DNA of 64,000 nucleotides from Cycas panzhihuaensis (taxonomy: Eukaryota > Cycadophyta): the NCBI GenBank assembly GCA_023213395.1, contig CM041465.1:2294001-2358000 (forward strand), given 5' to 3'. Made by a program: the position numbers and the translations under genes. Below the pieces are notes generated by a model. That model was given only the letters and a program-made list of their open reading frames with translations. It did not search any database and was not told the origin of the DNA. This document shows, piece after piece, positions 35,746 to 46,460 of the stretch. Positions within the stretch are counted from its first letter, which is position 1. Each line of letters begins with the position of its first letter.

Positions 35746-36131
35746 GATGGGCTTAACCTGTGTGCATGCGAATAAGCTTGATGCCTTGAAGGCAGTCAAG
35801 GAGGTTAATTCTTTTGATGCAAAATGCCCTCAAGGATTAAAGATAAAAGATAGAAGTTCTTCAAAAATAATTAGTTCTCAAAGTCCACTGTAAAGGAAAA
35901 TAATGTTTGCAATGTGTTGAAAAATGTTATGTGAAAAATGTTGTTTCTCATAAACAGTTTCTTAGTATGTCTAACAAGGAATCAACTGTATCAGAAGCCC
36001 AATATTCAATTCATGAAATCACCAAGCCCACTGGTATTGAGGTCAAGGTTCAGGTTTCAAACCCTACTGTAGATGAACCCAAAAAGAAGAGCAAGAGTCA
36101 GAAGAAGAGGGATCTTATATATTGGGTCTAA
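35746..36131 (+). pseudogene. Unrecognised coding remnant on plus strand inside D
   Basis: Two frames follow the CpG-rich segment. One is 48 codons from ATG 35746 (starting MGLTCVHANKLDAL). The other is 74 codons from 35907, with a Lys-rich end (DEPKKKSKSQKKR). A third frame after 36130 gives KADEARASANNALSF. Word-like composition, direction opposite to D and the link to an upstream TATA-like site suggest a captured gene or element fragment. I recognise no domain and propose no function. Confidence 0.35.
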
Positions 36132-36719
36132 CAAATCCCAGTTGGAAGCTCTTTAGAGGAAAGCAGATGAAGCTAGAGCCAGTGCAAATAATGCTTTGTC
36201 TTTTCCCAAATGATAGCTTCCTCCAAAGATTTTAGAGCTTCACTTTGTAGATCAGCCCTCTCTAAGTTTGAAGAGGAAATTTTAACTTGTCGTTCAAAGG
36301 CAAGACTTAATAAATGATATGCAACTAGTTGTTGTATTTCCCCCGTTTTAATATATTGACAAAAAATATATAAAAATATCTATAAATTTGTATCTGAAAC
36401 GAACTTTCAAATATGTTGCAGAAAAAAGATACAGAAATTTTACAGAAAATTTCTTCAAATAATAATAGTAAAACAACTTAATAGAGCAATATACTCATAT
36501 AACGGAATCACAATATTGATAAAATTTTCAAATATTTTGAAGAGAATATATCATAAAAAACACTTATATATTTGTATTTGAAAAAATCTTCAAAGGAATT
36601 CCAAATGTAGAAATATATTGAACAGATATATAAAATGTATGTAAGTTTAAAATGGAATAGAATAACCTGGAGTACGCAGCTGTGGCTGTCTTTGTAGCTG
36701 AAAATAAGCTTCAAAAGCT
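36132..36719. other. Element D leader, AT-rich, no gene
   Basis: AT-rich sequence with no supported ORF. Frames on the minus strand are short and low-complexity. Confidence 0.4.
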
Positions 36720-37330
36720 TCAAATATACAGATCTGCAATGTATTCTTCTCTAAAAAAAGCTAAATATACTCCAAAAATTGTAGATCTGTAGAAAACTTT
36801 GAAAATATAGTTAAACAATATAATGGAAAATATAAATCTGAAATAAAATATAACAGATCTTGAACTAAATGTAACAGAAAATGCTGGAAAATCTGATACA
36901 ATAAGCAGATTTATAATAAAATTAGCAGATCTGAAGTAACAAGTTATAGATCTTTGAAGAAAACTTGATAACTTTTGTATGCAGCTGATGCTCTTTTGCA
37001 AATCTGCGAAAAATATCAAAATAAGTAGACAAAGAAACTTGTAAACTGTCAAAATATATGATAAATCTGTAGATCAGAAGAGAAAATAACTCAAATATGA
37101 GAATAAAAACTTGAATGTATATAGCTTGCTGCTGAAAAATCCTTTGTAGATCTGCACAAATCTGAAAATAGATCTCAGTAATATTTGTTGAACCAGAAAT
37201 AAAACTCAATAATAATCAAAATCTGCTGAAATAATATATAAAACTTGCTAAAATTTCAGAAAATAAATCTAGTTAATATATATTGCTTGAAAGAAAAAAA
37301 TCTGTTGTAGAGTGCCAGTAGATCTTGTTA
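36720..37330. repeat. Cluster of AGATCTG-type words in D leader
   Basis: At least fifteen copies of (A/G)ATCTG or its close variants occur in 600 bases, for example at 36728, 36782, 36832, 36858, 36892, 36928, 36950, 37003, 37064, 37149, 37158, 37167, 37219, 37298 and 37320, mostly as cAGATCTg. Spacing is irregular (10-75 bases), unlike a simple tandem array. It begins just inside the primer-site repeats. Confidence 0.6.
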
Positions 37331-37366
37331 CTCTTCTTCAAAACTTCAGCAGGTCAGCAATCGCCT

Positions 37367-37501
37367 GCTCTGATACCAAATGATGGAAAAAATATGGAGC
37401 CACAATGCTCTGATACCAAACGATGGAAAAAAATATGGAGCCACAATGCTCTGATACCAAATGATGGAAAAAATATGGAGCCACAATGCTCTGATACCAA
37501 A
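37367..37501 (-). repeat. Four tandem primer-binding sites of element D
   Basis: The minus strand carries TTTGGTATCAGAGC at 37367-37380, 37407-37420, 37448-37461 and 37488-37501, with spacings of 40, 41 and 40 bases. The filler 'attgtggctccatattttt' is repeated each time. TGGTATCAGAGC is the usual copia site complementary to initiator-Met tRNA. The copy next to the LTR end (TACA) is in the standard place. The others are extra. Confidence 0.9.
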
Positions 37502-37906
37502 TGTAGGAAAAATATGCTTGCAAACTAACAGGTTAGAACATATATCAAATAAGTATAAACTAGTATTGTATCAATACAGCAGTGTATCACCATTACAATA
37601 GCATAAACACATGAGAGCCTTGTTGTTCAATCCATTGTAGTAGAATGAGTATTACAAATCTTCCTCAAAAGTAGGTGGTGTCTAAAGACACCAGGGTTGT
37701 ACACCCCTTAACATTTATAGTTTGGGGAGGAGGAAAACTCCTCAACCCCTGAATTCAAATTAATAATAAAATAATACAACTTAACTCAAATGAAACTAAC
37801 TCAACTTACCTTAACTTACCTTGACATGTTGAGCATCACATGTCTAAATTGAGGTGCACAATCCTAGTAGGTAAGAGGGAGTTGAGTGATGACATTACAC
37901 CCAACA
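37502..37906 (-). repeat. Element D 5' LTR (405 bp)
   Basis: Partner of 32173-32575, TGTTGGGTG to CCTACA on the minus strand, followed by the primer-binding site with a two-base spacer. Confidence 0.92.
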
Positions 37907-38596
37907 TTATTTTTTCCATCACAACTTATAATCAACCAAGACTCCATAACATTTTTGGGCATCGAAGGAATCAAATTCCACTAAATATGGGTGGAAGCAT
38001 GTAAAATTTTAGTGTCCTACCCAAGTTTTTAATGCATGATAGTGAAAAATATGACTGGTCACATTTTTTACCTACAAAGAATGCAACTTTATTCTAAAAA
38101 CATGACAGGTCACATTTTTGGTAGTGCCAAAAACACGATAATAGTGAAGTCAACATTTGATTAAAGAATAATAAAAATCATTAATAATGAAGATATAATC
38201 ATGAAAATAACTTCATCAATGAGTAAATAAACCTAGAATTAGGTGAAACACATTAAATACAAGCTTAAAAGTCAATCCAACAATAAGATTTGGGTGAAAC
38301 CTTGAAAATAAAATGAAAATAACAAACTTTAAAAGAAGAATGAGGTAAAATTAGTCATAAAAGAAAACTTTGGTGTCATAGTTTATGTCATTGGTGGGTG
38401 GAAACAAAAATACAAGTTACACCATCATCATTAATCAAACTTCATTAATTAAACTTAATACATCACTTTAGCAAAATGTGGCCTAATTAATCATCAAATA
38501 AAAGTCATTAATAGTCTCCAATAAAACCATATATAACATATTAGAATTTACCAATATGAGCCAAATACAAACCTAAGGACTAGGTTTTGGTGAAAT
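37907..38596 (-). repeat. Element A 5' LTR, proximal part
   Basis: It begins at 38596 (TATTTCACCAAAACC on the minus strand) and aligns with 1-480 and with C's 52848-53430. It includes the motif where 'aaaaatatgactggt' alternates with 'cacattttt'. It is interrupted by D at 37906. The outer flank at 38597 is E's gag, read in frame up to the junction. Confidence 0.85.
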
Positions 38597-39373
38597 AGCT
38601 CCTTGTCTTCTTTCGTGGAGAGCTTGATATTTAGGTGGTGGATCTTGACATATATCCCTTCTAAAATTTCTATCCCTTATCTTGGGAGATAGTTCGTTGG
38701 ATTTTGATGTACCCACTTGAGAATAAGATTGGAGTTTAGCCTTGGTAACAAAATCATACTCAAGGGATTCATTTACATTTTGTTGTTCTTTAACTGTCAT
38801 CAGCAAGGCACTTAATTGTTCCACTTTAAGGGTACTTAGGTCTTTGGAAACTCCTATGCTTGTTGCTACTATTTCAAATCTTCTTATGGCACCTACACAT
38901 CTCAAAATTCCTTCAACTACTCTTTGCTCTATCAACGTATCTCTAAGTGATCTCATTTGGTTAACTATATCTTACACCTTAGTCATAAATTCTGTCATGT
39001 ATTCTATTGGCATCATACGCAAGTTTTCAAATTTACTTCTTAGGTTTTAAAGCTTAGAAGATGCAACTCCTTTATAAATTAATTGTAGGGTATCTCATGG
39101 TTCCTTTAACTTTGTAGACTCACTAACTCTTGAGAAAATGTGATCTTCTAATGCATAAAAGATAAGGGCAAGAGCTTCAATATCCTTTTTAATATTTTCT
39201 TTGTTAACTACCTTTTCAATATTAGTGACATTCTAAACTAATTCACTATAACTTGTTCTCACAATCTCCTACATATCATTAGCGATGAGGATGGGTCTCA
39301 TCCTCTTACTCCAATTTAGAAAGTTATTACTATCAAACGTGGGGATAATCATGTTTTTAAAGTTTATTGCCAT
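38597..39373 (-). pseudogene. Element E copia-type gag
   Basis: ATG at 39373 on the minus strand starts MAINFKNMIIPTFDSNNFLNW, the N-terminus of UBN2-type copia gags. It continues through an LALIFYALEDHIFSRV segment to VNQMRSLRDTLIEQRVVEGIL and DLSTLKVEQLSALL (the open 38956-38600 part), the classic gag motif pair of plant copia elements. Stops at four or more positions break the N-terminal half. The frame is cut at 38596 where element A begins, so the zinc knuckle and pol lie beyond A, outside the window. Confidence 0.85.
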
Positions 39374-42300
39374 TTGTTAGTTAGATTTAAAAAACTATAG
39401 ATAAAATAAAGTTTTCAAAAGGTTTGATTTAAAAAATTAACTCAAGAAGTAAGGTTAAGTTTTTCCTCAAAATTTTCCAAGTGTCTCAGTCCCTAATGAG
39501 GCTTCTGGGATCTAAGTCTAAGGGTCTCCAAGGGAAACCTTTGGTTGCTATCCTGTCTAGTAGCGCCTACCTATAAGTGGTAAAATAGAGACCTAATATA
39601 CTAATATGTGAACTCTAGGCTCGATATATCTCAGTATGCAAGCTACTACGAAGGTTGTTACACCCCCCTAAATTATTGATCCTCCTACGTTAAACTTATG
39701 TCTAGCGATAGATCTAGTAGTGAAGACTTTACTAACCAAGGTACTCACCCTCTTTAGGTCTAGCCTTGGTCTCTAAACTCTAAAGAAGAATAGGTTTTTC
39801 ACCTTATCCTACCACCTAATATATCTTATAGCCAATGACTTTCCTCATCTAATATGAGTAGGTCAATTGGTGTGTGCGTGGTGGTAACTTCAGAGCTCCT
39901 AATTGTTCCCCTTGTAAGGCTAGAAAAAATGTGATAAATTTGAGACATTATCTTGCTTAATGTGAAAGCAAACTTTAATTAGATATGGTCTTACTTAATC
40001 TTACTAAGATTCGTTTTATTCAAGAAATAAAATAAAACCAAAAATAGGTCTTTAAGCAAGATAAAATATATCTCAAATGAAAGTACGATACAAAATTTTA
40101 TATCAAGTCATAATGAGAACAAGTAAAAATGATCAAGATATTTTTCTTCTTTTAATAAACCAAAATAATGAATGCTAATATACACTCTAATATTTTGAAA
40201 TTGAGATACTCTTATAGAAGTAAAATAAGGAACTATATGCTCTTTTCGATTGTGATGCATTTATCAAAAGAATCCTTAATATTTGAATGCTCCTTAACTT
40301 TTAGAATATTTGGTTGAACTTTGAGGTAAAACAATGTAACTATGTTGTTACAAATTTCAAGTTGAAGAAAGAATAAAGTTTTTTATAAAGTAAGGAAGCT
40401 CCTTGACTAATATGCCACTTAATTTCGCAAGATAATAATGTAAATTGAGTGCCAAATAGTTCCTTTATAAGAATAGAAACAAACTAGGTGAATCTTGTAA
40501 TTTCAAGAAGAAATAATGATTGAAATAATCAGATGTGTTAAAAATCAGTCTATATTTGAATGATAGTATAAAAGATAAAATAAAAGTCAAGGTAAATGGT
40601 ACTAGTTTGATGTATTCTTCCACTTAGGCTTCCTAATCCTTGAGAAGCTGAAATTAATGTTAAAGGCTACAAATAACTTATAATCTTTATGAAAAACCAA
40701 AAAATATCTCCAAGAAATTGATTAATAGTAGATTATGCTCAAGTAGAATTAATTTAAATGAAAAAAATACTCAAAAGTGTTATGAAATACACCTATTTAG
40801 GGTTAAACTAGATCCTTAACTTGAGGAGCTTTAAAGATTTACAAAATAATATCAAAATAAGATGAGACTAATTCCAACGTGTTGAGCTCTAAAAATGATT
40901 TTTGTCGATTTCTTATGGTTTTGAAAATAGAGTTGAAACAATCAAGATATTGAGAAAATGGTGAATAGACCTCCTTAAGGCAAGTGAAATAAGCATTAAA
41001 AAAGTGTTGGCTTTGACTGATTCAAACACAACTAAAATGGACTTAAATTAGGTAAATGATGATACTAGCCTAAAGATCATTAAAATGTGAATCTAACAAG
41101 ACTAGTTTTATAGAAAATTGATGCTCTAAGAGAAAGTTACACTAAAAAATGTGAGAAGCCCTCTTTATATATTAACGAAATAAAATTTTAAAAGGAAAAT
41201 AGATAAGCCCCTTTAGTCAGAAGGAACATGGTCACATGGGAGCCAATGTGACTACTGGCTAAGACTCAAAGGGGGGTCTCTAGAATCCAAATCTTATGAG
41301 ATATGCTTAATAGCTTTAAAATAAGAAATAATTAAAAGGAATTTATATTCCTTTTATGTTTGCCCCTAAAACTTGAAAAACTATAATCGTATGAGAGATA
41401 ATAAGATCGCCAACAATCACAGAGGGGGCTAACTATAAAATCACACCCTCAAAATTAAATCCTTATTAAATACAATTAAAGTTTTATTAAACTTTATAAC
41501 AAATAAATAAAATTTAAAGGAAATTTCATAGATGCTAACACCGTGATAAACAGAGAAGCTAAAATATGATATAGCAGTTAAAATCAATCTAAATATGCTT
41601 GAATCATATAGAATTGAGGCCACTAGATCAATCTGAAGAGGAAGTGTTGAGTAAAGACTTCAAGAAATATTTTTATAAGTAAAAAATAAATCATAGGGAT
41701 GTACAGAGAACAACCACGTACTAATGAGAAAATTGGAGTAGATACATTAAAAAACTGATCAAAAGAACTTAATATACACTCTGCATGAGGGGGTACCTCC
41801 AGTCTGAATGTAGATTGATCTAAAAAATAGTAACATAAATGTGTTTTATATGTTAAAATGATGAAGAAAAAGAGATGCATAAGAATAATGAGGAGACAAT
41901 GACATACCACATAGGCTAGGGATAAATTTGGTCACCGATCTCCACTTAAATGGATTTACAAGGGGTGACCAAATAACACAAACCCAATCTAGTGAAAATT
42001 ACAAAAAAAATTACTTTGTATTAACAAGAAAAATAAGAAAATAGTGAATAATGAGGGTGAGATAACTCAAATTATTTGATCTCCCCATAGAAGACATAGT
42101 TTCTTACTAAACTTCAGGGGTAGTAGGGTATCCTAAGTAGCAAGGCACTAGTAAAATTTTATGCTAAACGGATGCTTATAGGCTGAGAATGAAGTAATGG
42201 AGTGAAATGAACCAAAAATAATAGGTTGTGACTTATAGAGGGATATTTCTCAGTAGAAGCAATGAAAAGACGTATGGTTTTTACTATTTGCTAGAGGACT

Positions 42301-42526
42301 TAATCAAGATCAGAATGAGTAGTCATATAATACTATTCTAATCAATGTGTGAGCTATAGTAATGAGTTCAAGATTGAGTATATTTAGATCTAAAAAATGG
42401 AAAAATGAAATATATAAACAAAATTTATATGATATTTTAAAGTTTTATAAAGTAGATAATTTAATAAATCAAGATATCATATACATACCATAAATACTAC
42501 CATAAAGCTCTTAAATGTCAATTGAA
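39374..42526 (-). other. Element E leader, 3.1 kb, no gene recognised
   Basis: AT-rich, few ORFs. Minus-strand frames at 41441-41623 and 41623-41910 are Phe/Leu/Ile-rich by composition and show no family signal. 39480-39930 has higher GC but no coding pattern. The unusual length between LTR and gag is shared with element D. Confidence 0.45.
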
Positions 42527-42543
42527 CACAATCTATTACTAAA
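42527..42543 (-). other. Element E decayed primer-binding site
   Basis: The minus strand reads TTTAGTAATAGATTGTG directly after the LTR end CCAACA. It aligns with TTTGGTATCAGAGC plus ATTGTG of element D, allowing a two-base gap. Confidence 0.5.
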
Positions 42544-42910
42544 TGTTGGCACCGAGGTGCAAAGCGAGAGGATTACAAGTATAAAGACATCACCTTCAAA
42601 ATGAAATACTAATTTCTAAATGTAAAATGGTGGTATTAAAAAACGCCAGGAAGGTATTCCCCACCTATAAATAGACATTTTGGGGAGGTGGCAAGTGCCT
42701 CAACCTGATTAAAGTTAAAATTTATAAAATTATTAAAGTATTAAGCAAATAATTAAATATCTTACTTGAGGTGGTTGTGGCAGCTCTATGTCAGCTACAG
42801 GCAGCTGTTTGACAATACTAGGTCACTAGAGGTGACTTTGGGAGGCTCAAAGTGGCATTGGGGAGACCAAGGCACTCACATGCACTTGCAAATTAGGCAT
42901 TATCCCAACA
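42544..42910 (-). repeat. Element E 5' LTR (367 bp)
   Basis: The minus strand runs TGTTGGGATAATGCC to CGGTGCCAACA, with perfect 6-base inverted ends TGTTGG/CCAACA. It shares with D's LTR the mid-LTR block GGTTGAGG....CACCTCCCC followed by a TATA-like TATTTATAGG. It lies inside C's gag, whose sequence resumes at 42911. Confidence 0.75.
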
Positions 42911-43290
42911 TATCTTATTAAAGGAAGGAAGAAACAAGCTCCTCCTTTACCTCCTCCTTCTTTTAGAAGGGCAAAATAGTGCTCATATCATCAAACAGAT
43001 GCCCATGACATAAGTGAGTACTATATAGTTTAAAATAACACTCAAAATACAAATGTTCATTCAAATTGCTCTTCCAAGTCATCCCAAGATTAAATGATTC
43101 CTAAGGATCCTTTACCTCAATGCAACCATAAAATAAATAAAGATGATAAAGGCAAGGAAATGTAGGTTTAAGACAATGAAGATGAACCTTTACACTGTAA
43201 TTCATTAAAGAAGACTACTACTCTCCTAAATCCTTCAACTAAACAAACTAGTAACTAAGCTCACCCACCTCCTAAAGGTGGTGAGACCGA
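42911..43290 (+). pseudogene. Element C gag remnant with zinc knuckle
   Basis: Starts directly after E's LTR. The knuckle at 42980-43021 reads C-x2-H-x4-H-x4-Y (CSYHQTDAHDISEY), with the last Cys replaced by Tyr as in A and B. A Lys/Asp/Glu-rich link to the protease follows. Confidence 0.7.
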
Positions 43291-43294
43291 GAGA

Positions 43295-44110
43295 ATGATA
43301 AACATGGTGGAGACAATAAAGAGTGCATGTCCATCTAAATCACTTGATGATTTGATGGTGAGGAATCTTGACTCTTTACCGCTAGTACTCTCGTGTCCCA
43401 TTAGGTTTAGGTCCATTCCCTCCAATATAAAGGATGGATTATTCTCTTTAGTTGATGAGTTAAAGACCATTCCTTCAGGTATTTTAGTTATTAACTTGTT
43501 AAAGTATTACCCTAAGTAATTTTAGATTTTATTTGATGTATTAGGAGTTCATGTTATAGTCTCTTCATCTACTTCTATACTTCCTTTTGACCTGGCTTCC
43601 TTGTCTAATCATTCTACTCATGTACTGAATGATATACCCCTATTCTATATCAAGATTATAAAGGATGATATTAATATTAAGTAAGTTATTATTAATTATG
43701 GATCATCTATTAATATAATCCCTCTTCACCTTATTGAAGATTTGGAAATTTTAGTTTTTCATCCATATGAGTGGTTTTACTAGGGATATAACAAGAATAA
43801 AAAAGTACCACTTGGTCAAATCACTCTCCTTCTTACTTTAGAAGAAAAGACAGTCCTCACTGAGTTAACTATCATTGATCTTGACTTAGAGTATAACATT
43901 CTTTTGGGTAGACCATGGATTACCCAAATGTCATTAGTTTGATCCTTCCTCTTTGGTGAACTTAGGTTCATCCATAAAAGACAACTAAAAATTGTAAAGC
44001 AAAAACTAAAACCAATCAAATAGTTAATCCCTCTTCTTGAGACTCTTTATGAGCTTGGTGAAACATCAAACTCTTTTTCAATCACTAGTTCTAGGTTAAT
44101 ATTTTTCCAT
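43295..44110 (+). pseudogene. Element C protease region
   Basis: SACPSKSLDDLMVRNLDSLP opens 75 clear codons (43295-43519), then stops. The active site reads INYGSSINIIPL (about 43695), Asp replaced by Asn. YNILLGRPWITQM at 43892-43930 closes the domain as in A. Confidence 0.75.
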
Positions 44111-45170
44111 TGAAGCTCCTTCTACTTTTACAAAAGTAAAGAATGTAGATTTGGTTGAGATTGTTCCTTATTCATCAGGTTCTTCATCCATTCCTTGTAC
44201 TTTGGGTCTCACTAATAAATCTTCAGTTTCCTCTTCTTCTCATAATGAAGAAGTAATTTCTCATTAGAATTATTAATATGAATGATTCCTTTCCTATTTA
44301 GACCCACCTCTCAAAGGTTTTGTATTTACCTCCACAAGTAAGTGCTTTGGTTCCTCTTATTGTAAATTCTTCTTTGGTTATTTATTTAACTTCAATCTCA
44401 CAAGATTTATATATTAATACCACACCTCTCTTCTCTTGATCTCCTATCTTTACTATGTGGTTAAATAGATATAAGAAGAAGATATTGTTACATCAACACC
44501 CAAACTTAAAATTAGGTGGCGAGAATGTAGATTCATTTGATACACTCCAAAGTAATTAAAATACCTCCATTATAACATGAGAAGTGAATTTGGTGTCCAC
44601 TATTTTCTTTCCCTCCTATTCTTCTATAGATGCCTCTCCATCATCTCTTATCTAGATGCCTTTATCTAATTAAGAATGTCATTTGTATTATCAAGAACTT
44701 AATCAAATCTTTACTTTGACTTGGGAGTTCGTTGATAGGCCTATTCTTTTCTCTTATGTTCCTTCAATCATTGAGTTTATTCCTACTTATCCAAGTTCTT
44801 TAGTTGACTTATCTTTATGTTTTAGGCCTTCCTTTTTACCTCCTAATTTATCAAGAAATCTCCTCTTTATTGATCTTTTCCACCTTGATTATTTTGAGAA
44901 TGATAAGGTGATCTTAGAGCATCTAACAAGGTTATCTCATAGTCTACCTAGTGGACATTATAGGTTGGTTTTTTCTAAAGTAATACAACTTGACTCATCA
45001 TTGTTTAATCATTCCTAACCTCAAGAGCCAGTTTCCTTCGATAGACCCTACCCCTCCTAATTTTGAAGAGGGAAATATGATTCTTATGGAGCAGACTATT
45101 GATCTAGACTTAGATATGGGGGATGCCCCTAAGATTATCAAATTAGGAGCTAGTTGTACTCCCCAAGAGA
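44111..45170 (+). pseudogene. Protease-RT linker of C
   Basis: Ser/Thr-rich coding remnant. 44683-45018 is open and includes LFHLDYFENDKVILEHLTR, shared with A and more weakly with B. 44990-45178 precedes the RT and spans the site equivalent to where B entered A (about 45150). Confidence 0.65.
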
Positions 45171-46110
45171 TCACTTAGTTTAATGATCTCTTTTGTGAAT
45201 TTCACTCAATCTTTACTTGGAATTATAAAGATATGTATGGTCTTGATCCCTAAGTTGTTGACCATAATACTATAGTTACTCCTGGTACTAAACCTAAATG
45301 GCAAAAATAACGTCTTATTTACCCATGTCTACCTCTTACTATTAAATAAGAAGTACATAATTTACTTGGAGATAGATTTATTAAAAGTGTTAATTACTCT
45401 CAATGGGTCTCTAATATAGTCCCAATTGCAAAGAAAAATGGTTCAATTTGAATTTCCATCAAATTTTGAGACATTAATGAGGTGTGCCCTAAAGATAGAT
45501 TTTCTCTCCATTTTCTTGATTATATTTAGGACTAGATGACTAATTTTGAGGTCATGTCCTTATGGATGGCTTTTTAGGTTATAATTAGATCTTCATCTCA
45601 CCTTGAGATAGTCATAAGACCAATTCACTACTCCTTGGGGCACTTTCATGTATAAAGTTATGCCTTTCAGATTAAAAAATGCTAGTTCAATTTATCAAAG
45701 AGCCATGGTATATATTTTTCATGATTTAATTAGTAATATTATTATTGTGTATTTAGATGATATGCTTGCTCTATCTCATAAAATATATGATCATGTACGT
45801 GACCTTAGAATAATCTTTGAAAGATGTAAGAAGTATCACTTATGTCTTAACCCATGTAAACATGTTTTTACCATGAAATCAAGAAGAATGATATAAAACA
45901 TCATTTCCCATGATGGGATTATAATTGATCTCAATAAGATAAGGATAATTACTGATATGGCCCCTCCCAAGAGTCAGAAGCAGATTAAATCTTCTCTAGG
46001 TAGACTTGGTTTCTTAAGATATTTTATTACTAATTTTGCTTTACATGCCAAGCCTATCACAAATCTTTTAAAGAAAGATGTTGAGCTACGATGGATTCCT
46101 TAAGTTCAAG
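45171..46110 (+). pseudogene. Element C reverse transcriptase
   Basis: SQWVSNIVPIAKKNGSI, then a frameshift near 45560, then YKVMPFRLKNASSIYQRAM and the intact catalytic loop YLDD (45750-45761). The thumb and LGRLGFLRYF follow. Stops at about 45454, 45894 and others inactivate it. Confidence 0.85.
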
Positions 46111-46169
46111 AGTCCTTGGACAAGATGAAAGAAGCTTTGGTTTCAACACCTATGCTTACTCCTCCAAGG

Positions 46170-46460
46170 TTTGATAAATCTTTCATCTTATATACTTTTA
46201 CTACAAAAGAATCATTAGCAAGAATGTTGGCATAAGAGGATGACGTTGATAAAGAGTGAGCTATATATTTTATTAGTAGGACATAAGTGGCTACTAAACT
46301 TCATTATTCCCTTCCTAAAAAAGAATATCTCACTTTAATCTTTACTACTAAGAAGTTACACCACCATCTTCTTGGGAATAAGATCCACCTCATTGTCCAA
46401 TTGGATTCTATTAAATATTTGCTTACTAAATCTAATCTTACTAGGTAATTAGATAAATGG
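46170..46460 (+). pseudogene. Element C gypsy-type RNase H (degenerate)
   Basis: FILYTFTTKESLARML begins the domain. Phe or Thr stands where the first Asp belongs. LHYSLPKKEYLTLIFTTKK and LIVQLDSIKYLL follow. It parallels A and B. Confidence 0.75.

Larger units (their letters stand above)
32173..37906 (-). mobile_element. Element D: non-autonomous copia-type retrotransposon inside A's 5' LTR
   Basis: Two near-identical 0.4-kb LTRs, an initiator-Met type PBS in four tandem copies, a polypurine tract and only a partial gag define a minus-strand element of 5.7 kb. RT and integrase are absent. No simple 5-bp target duplication is visible (ccaaa left, ttatt right), and the left flank carries primer-site-like repeats, so recombination with a pre-existing related LTR is possible. 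Confidence 0.82.

Noticed and set aside
37367-37501. CRISPR-like array (repeats of 40-bp period)
   Set aside because: The whole 40-base unit is repeated with no variable spacers, and it contains a tRNA primer-binding site. It is a tandem duplication in a plant retroelement.
37367-37501. Initiator-Met tRNA pseudogenes
   Set aside because: Only the 12-14 bases complementary to the tRNA 3' end are present. No cloverleaf flanks.
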